7,422 bases of DNA, from the NCBI GenBank assembly GCA_003476595.1, contig DMTU01000211.1, positions 5,119 through 12,540 of the forward strand, read 5' to 3'. The notes beneath the pieces were generated by a model. It saw only the letters and a program-made list of their open reading frames with translations. It did not search any database and was not told the origin of the DNA. A program made the position numbers and the translations under genes. Shown in pieces: positions 6,282 to 7,422 of the stretch (position 1 is the first letter of the stretch; each line of letters begins with the position of its first letter). Origin of the DNA: Acidimicrobiaceae bacterium. GTDB taxonomy: Bacteria; Actinomycetota; Acidimicrobiia; Acidimicrobiales; Salinilacustritrichaceae.

Positions 6282-6931
6282 GGTTCCCCCCTGGTGGTCC
6301 TGGCCTGGGTCTGTGTCTCGGTCTTGCGTTCGAGGTGGGCGACGAGCATCTCGACGGCGTCGTCGACGAGGCGGAGCCAGCGGTCGCCCCCCGGGTCGTT
6401 GCTGATCTGCTGGGACGCCAGCCCGGAGCCGACGGCCGTGGCCAGGTCGAGGTCGGCCGGGTCGTCGAAGCCGAGGTCCCGGAACCACTCGCCCAGCACC
6501 TCGAGCCCCTGGACCGAGATGGCGTAGGACTCGGGGGAGGGCTCGAAGCCGGGGATGGTGCGCTGGAACAGCAGCTGGTGCCGGACGTGGTCGCTGGCGC
6601 AGAACTCGACGAAGTGGCGCAGGCTCGTCGTGAGGTCGGTCATCGTCTCGCCGGTGCGGGGCAGGTCGACCACCTCGTCCAGGAACTGCTGGCATCCCTC
6701 GGCGAACATCGCGTCGTAGATGGCGAGCTTGGAGTCGAAGTAGGAGTACAGCGACGGCGCCCGCATCCCGACGGCGGAAGCGAGGTCGCGCAGGGACAGC
6801 CCGGCCAGCCCCTCGGCCCGGCACCGCTCCCAGGCCGCGGCGACGATCTCCTCGCGCGTGCGGTCGCGCTGCTCCGCGCGCCGGTCCCGGACCGGCGCGG
6901 ACCCCACGTCCGTCTCTGCTTCTCCTAACAC
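6278..6931 (-). CDS. TetR/AcrR-family transcriptional regulator, 217 aa
   Basis: The N-terminal DNA-binding domain is clear: RTREEIVAAAWERCRAEGLA (about 24-43), then the helix-turn-helix LSLRDLASAVGMRAPSLYSYF (45-65, recognition helix near 57-64), followed by DSK. The C-terminal half (about 75-205) is the variable helical ligand and dimerisation domain, including HFVEFCASDHVRHQLLFQRT and LDLATAVGSGLASQQISNDP. The frame can be extended to a TTG at 6967, but that TTG is the first half of the TTGACA -35 box, so it cannot be the start from this promoter. The GTG at 6931 lies 7 bases after the -10 and fits a leaderless transcript. A GTG at 6907, with AGGAGA 13 bases upstream, is the alternative. 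The protein probably represses its own promoter through the inverted repeat at 6927-6954. The downstream enzyme gene overlaps by ATGA. The ligand is unknown. Confidence 0.92.
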   Translation of the reverse strand: MLGEAETDVGSAPVRDRRAEQRDRTREEIVAAAWERCRAEGLAGLSLRDLASAVGMRAPSLYSYFDSKLAIYDAMFAEGCQQFLDEVVDLPRTGETMTDLTTSLRHFVEFCASDHVRHQLLFQRTIPGFEPSPESYAISVQGLEVLGEWFRDLGFDDPADLDLATAVGSGLASQQISNDPGGDRWLRLVDDAVEMLVAHLERKTETQTQARTTRGEP

Positions 6932-6954
6932 CGTTCGAACTATGGAACGGTGTT
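6927..6954. promoter_or_regulatory. Perfect 10-bp inverted repeat, probable TetR operator
   Basis: AACACCGTTC (6927-6936) and GAACGGTGTT (6945-6954) are exact reverse complements separated by 8 bases (GAACTATG). The 28-bp size and symmetry fit a TetR dimer site. It covers the -10 box, part of the promoter spacer, the predicted transcript start and the first codon of the TetR gene, so binding should block transcription. Only one full copy was found in the window, and no divergent gene starts here, so the likely target is the TetR gene and its coupled partner. Confidence 0.85.
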
Positions 6955-6967
6955 CGGAAGGTGTCAA
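6939..6967 (-). promoter_or_regulatory. Promoter of the TetR/MDMPI operon
   Basis: On the minus strand TTGACA (6967-6962) is a perfect sigma-70 -35 consensus. After exactly 17 bases comes CATAGT (6944-6939), matching four of six -10 positions. Transcription would begin about 6931-6933, at the GTG taken as the TetR start. The operator overlaps the promoter from within the spacer onward, the arrangement expected for steric repression. Confidence 0.75.
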
Positions 6968-7005
6968 GTGGATGTGGTTCCGAGCCGGCTTCCATCACCC
7001 CACCG

Positions 7006-7035
7006 CCGGCCCCCTCGGACGGCGCTGCGGGCCGG
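7006..7035 (-). terminator. Hairpin just after the Hsp20-like gene
   Basis: CCGGCCC (7006-7012) and GGGCCGG (7029-7035) can form a 7-bp stem with a 16-base loop, starting one base past the Hsp20 stop codon on the minus strand. There is no T-run, so termination is only suggested. If it works it would insulate the TetR promoter from Hsp20 readthrough. Confidence 0.3.
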
Positions 7036-7036
7036 G

Positions 7037-7369
7037 TCAGGTGATCTCGGCGCCCTCGGGCTGGGCTCGCATGTCGCCCACGTCGGCGCCCTTCAGCAGG
7101 CGGATCACCAGCTGGCCGTTGACCAGGGTGGCCTCGATGCCTGCGCCGTAGCCGTCGGGCACCTCCAGCTCGCGCTCGTAGCCGCCGAAGTCCCACTCGT
7201 CGAGCAGGTACTCCCGCGGCGCCGCGCTGCGCAGGTGGGCCCAGAACCGCAGCTGGGTGCCGCGCTTCTCGATGTGGACGTCGCTGCGCTGCACCGCGCA
7301 CATCGGGGCGACGACGACGAGTGCCTCGGGTGCCTCGTACATCCGCACCGGCACCCGCTGGGGCGTCAT
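7037..7369 (-). CDS. Hsp20/alpha-crystallin-family small heat-shock-like protein, 110 aa
   Basis: The protein has the alpha-crystallin beta-sandwich pattern. PVRMYEAPEALVVVAPMCAV (7-26) is followed by SDVHIEKRGTQLRFWAHL (29-46), YLLDEWDFGGYERELEVPDG (54-73), and the final strands IEATLVNGQLVIRLLKG (78-94). The GYERELEVP segment and the A-x-L-x-N-G-x-L signature are diagnostic of Hsp20. The LLDEW insertion is, from memory, typical of an actinobacterial subgroup. Family members are ATP-independent holdases that form oligomers; this one has almost no N-terminal arm and no obvious IxI tail motif, so large assemblies may not form. The ATG at 7369 was chosen because GAGG lies 5 bases upstream. An in-frame GTG at 7399 would add ten residues, but its GAGG is only 2 bases away. 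No heat-shock (HspR or HrcA) operator was recognised in the 53 bases visible upstream. Confidence 0.85.
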   Translation of the reverse strand: MTPQRVPVRMYEAPEALVVVAPMCAVQRSDVHIEKRGTQLRFWAHLRSAAPREYLLDEWDFGGYERELEVPDGYGAGIEATLVNGQLVIRLLKGADVGDMRAQPEGAEIT

Positions 7370-7422
7370 GGTGTCCTCGGTGGCGACGGTCGCATCCACG
7401 ACCTCGTGGTGATCGGGGCGGG

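Noticed and set aside
5694..6928. Two overlapping rightward open frames of about 200-280 codons opposite the MDMPI and TetR genes
   Set aside because: Both are composed of typical high-GC antisense sequence, while the minus strand encodes recognisable enzyme and regulator families.
6932..6967. TTG at 6967 as the TetR start, adding 12 residues
   Set aside because: The TTG is the first half of the TTGACA -35 box, and the added codons cover the promoter and operator.
6282..7301. Upstream extension of the MDMPI-family frame through the TetR gene
   Set aside because: The sequence before ATG 6281 is the off-frame of a well-supported TetR protein. The ribosome-binding site and ATGA overlap place the start at 6281.

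Overview
This 7.4-kb window is high-GC chromosomal DNA, about 60-83% GC in the 60-base lines I counted. Genes are tightly packed, use GTG and ATG starts, and overlap as ATGA or GTGA. The gene families point to an actinomycete: a DUF222-HNH nuclease (13E12-repeat type), a maleylpyruvate-isomerase-family enzyme of the mycothiol-dependent class, and an actinobacterial Hsp20 variant. Acidimicrobiia would fit, but I cannot prove the lineage from sequence alone. No rRNA, tRNA, CRISPR array, insertion sequence or phage structural gene was seen.

Layout. Bases 1-1420 hold three leftward genes: the start of a SAM-dependent methyltransferase cut by the window edge, an unrecognised 251-residue helical protein, and a small DUF1905 protein. 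Divergent from these, at 1506, is a rightward DUF222-HNH endonuclease-like gene. A rightward block follows at 2967-5510: a DUF3253 protein, a YbfB/YjiJ-like MFS transporter, and a PIG-L/LmbE-type deacetylase whose GTG start overlaps the transporter stop. Convergent to that block, at 5535-6931, is a leftward pair: a TetR-family regulator and, overlapping it by ATGA, an MDMPI-family enzyme. A leftward Hsp20-like small heat-shock protein gene lies at 7037-7369.

Regulation. The clearest regulatory signal is upstream of the TetR gene: TTGACA, 17 bases, CATAGT, with a perfect 10-bp inverted repeat across the -10 box and the predicted transcript start. This looks like an autoregulatory operator for the TetR/MDMPI pair. 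The TetR, HNH and DUF1905 genes each have a -10-like hexamer exactly 7 bases before a start codon, which suggests leaderless transcripts. Several starts below were moved inward from the longest open frame on this basis or on ribosome-binding-site grounds.

I see no convincing wholly new system. The best leads are the TetR operator-promoter and its enzyme partner, the translationally coupled transporter/deacetylase pair, and the poorly characterised DUF3253 and helical proteins.
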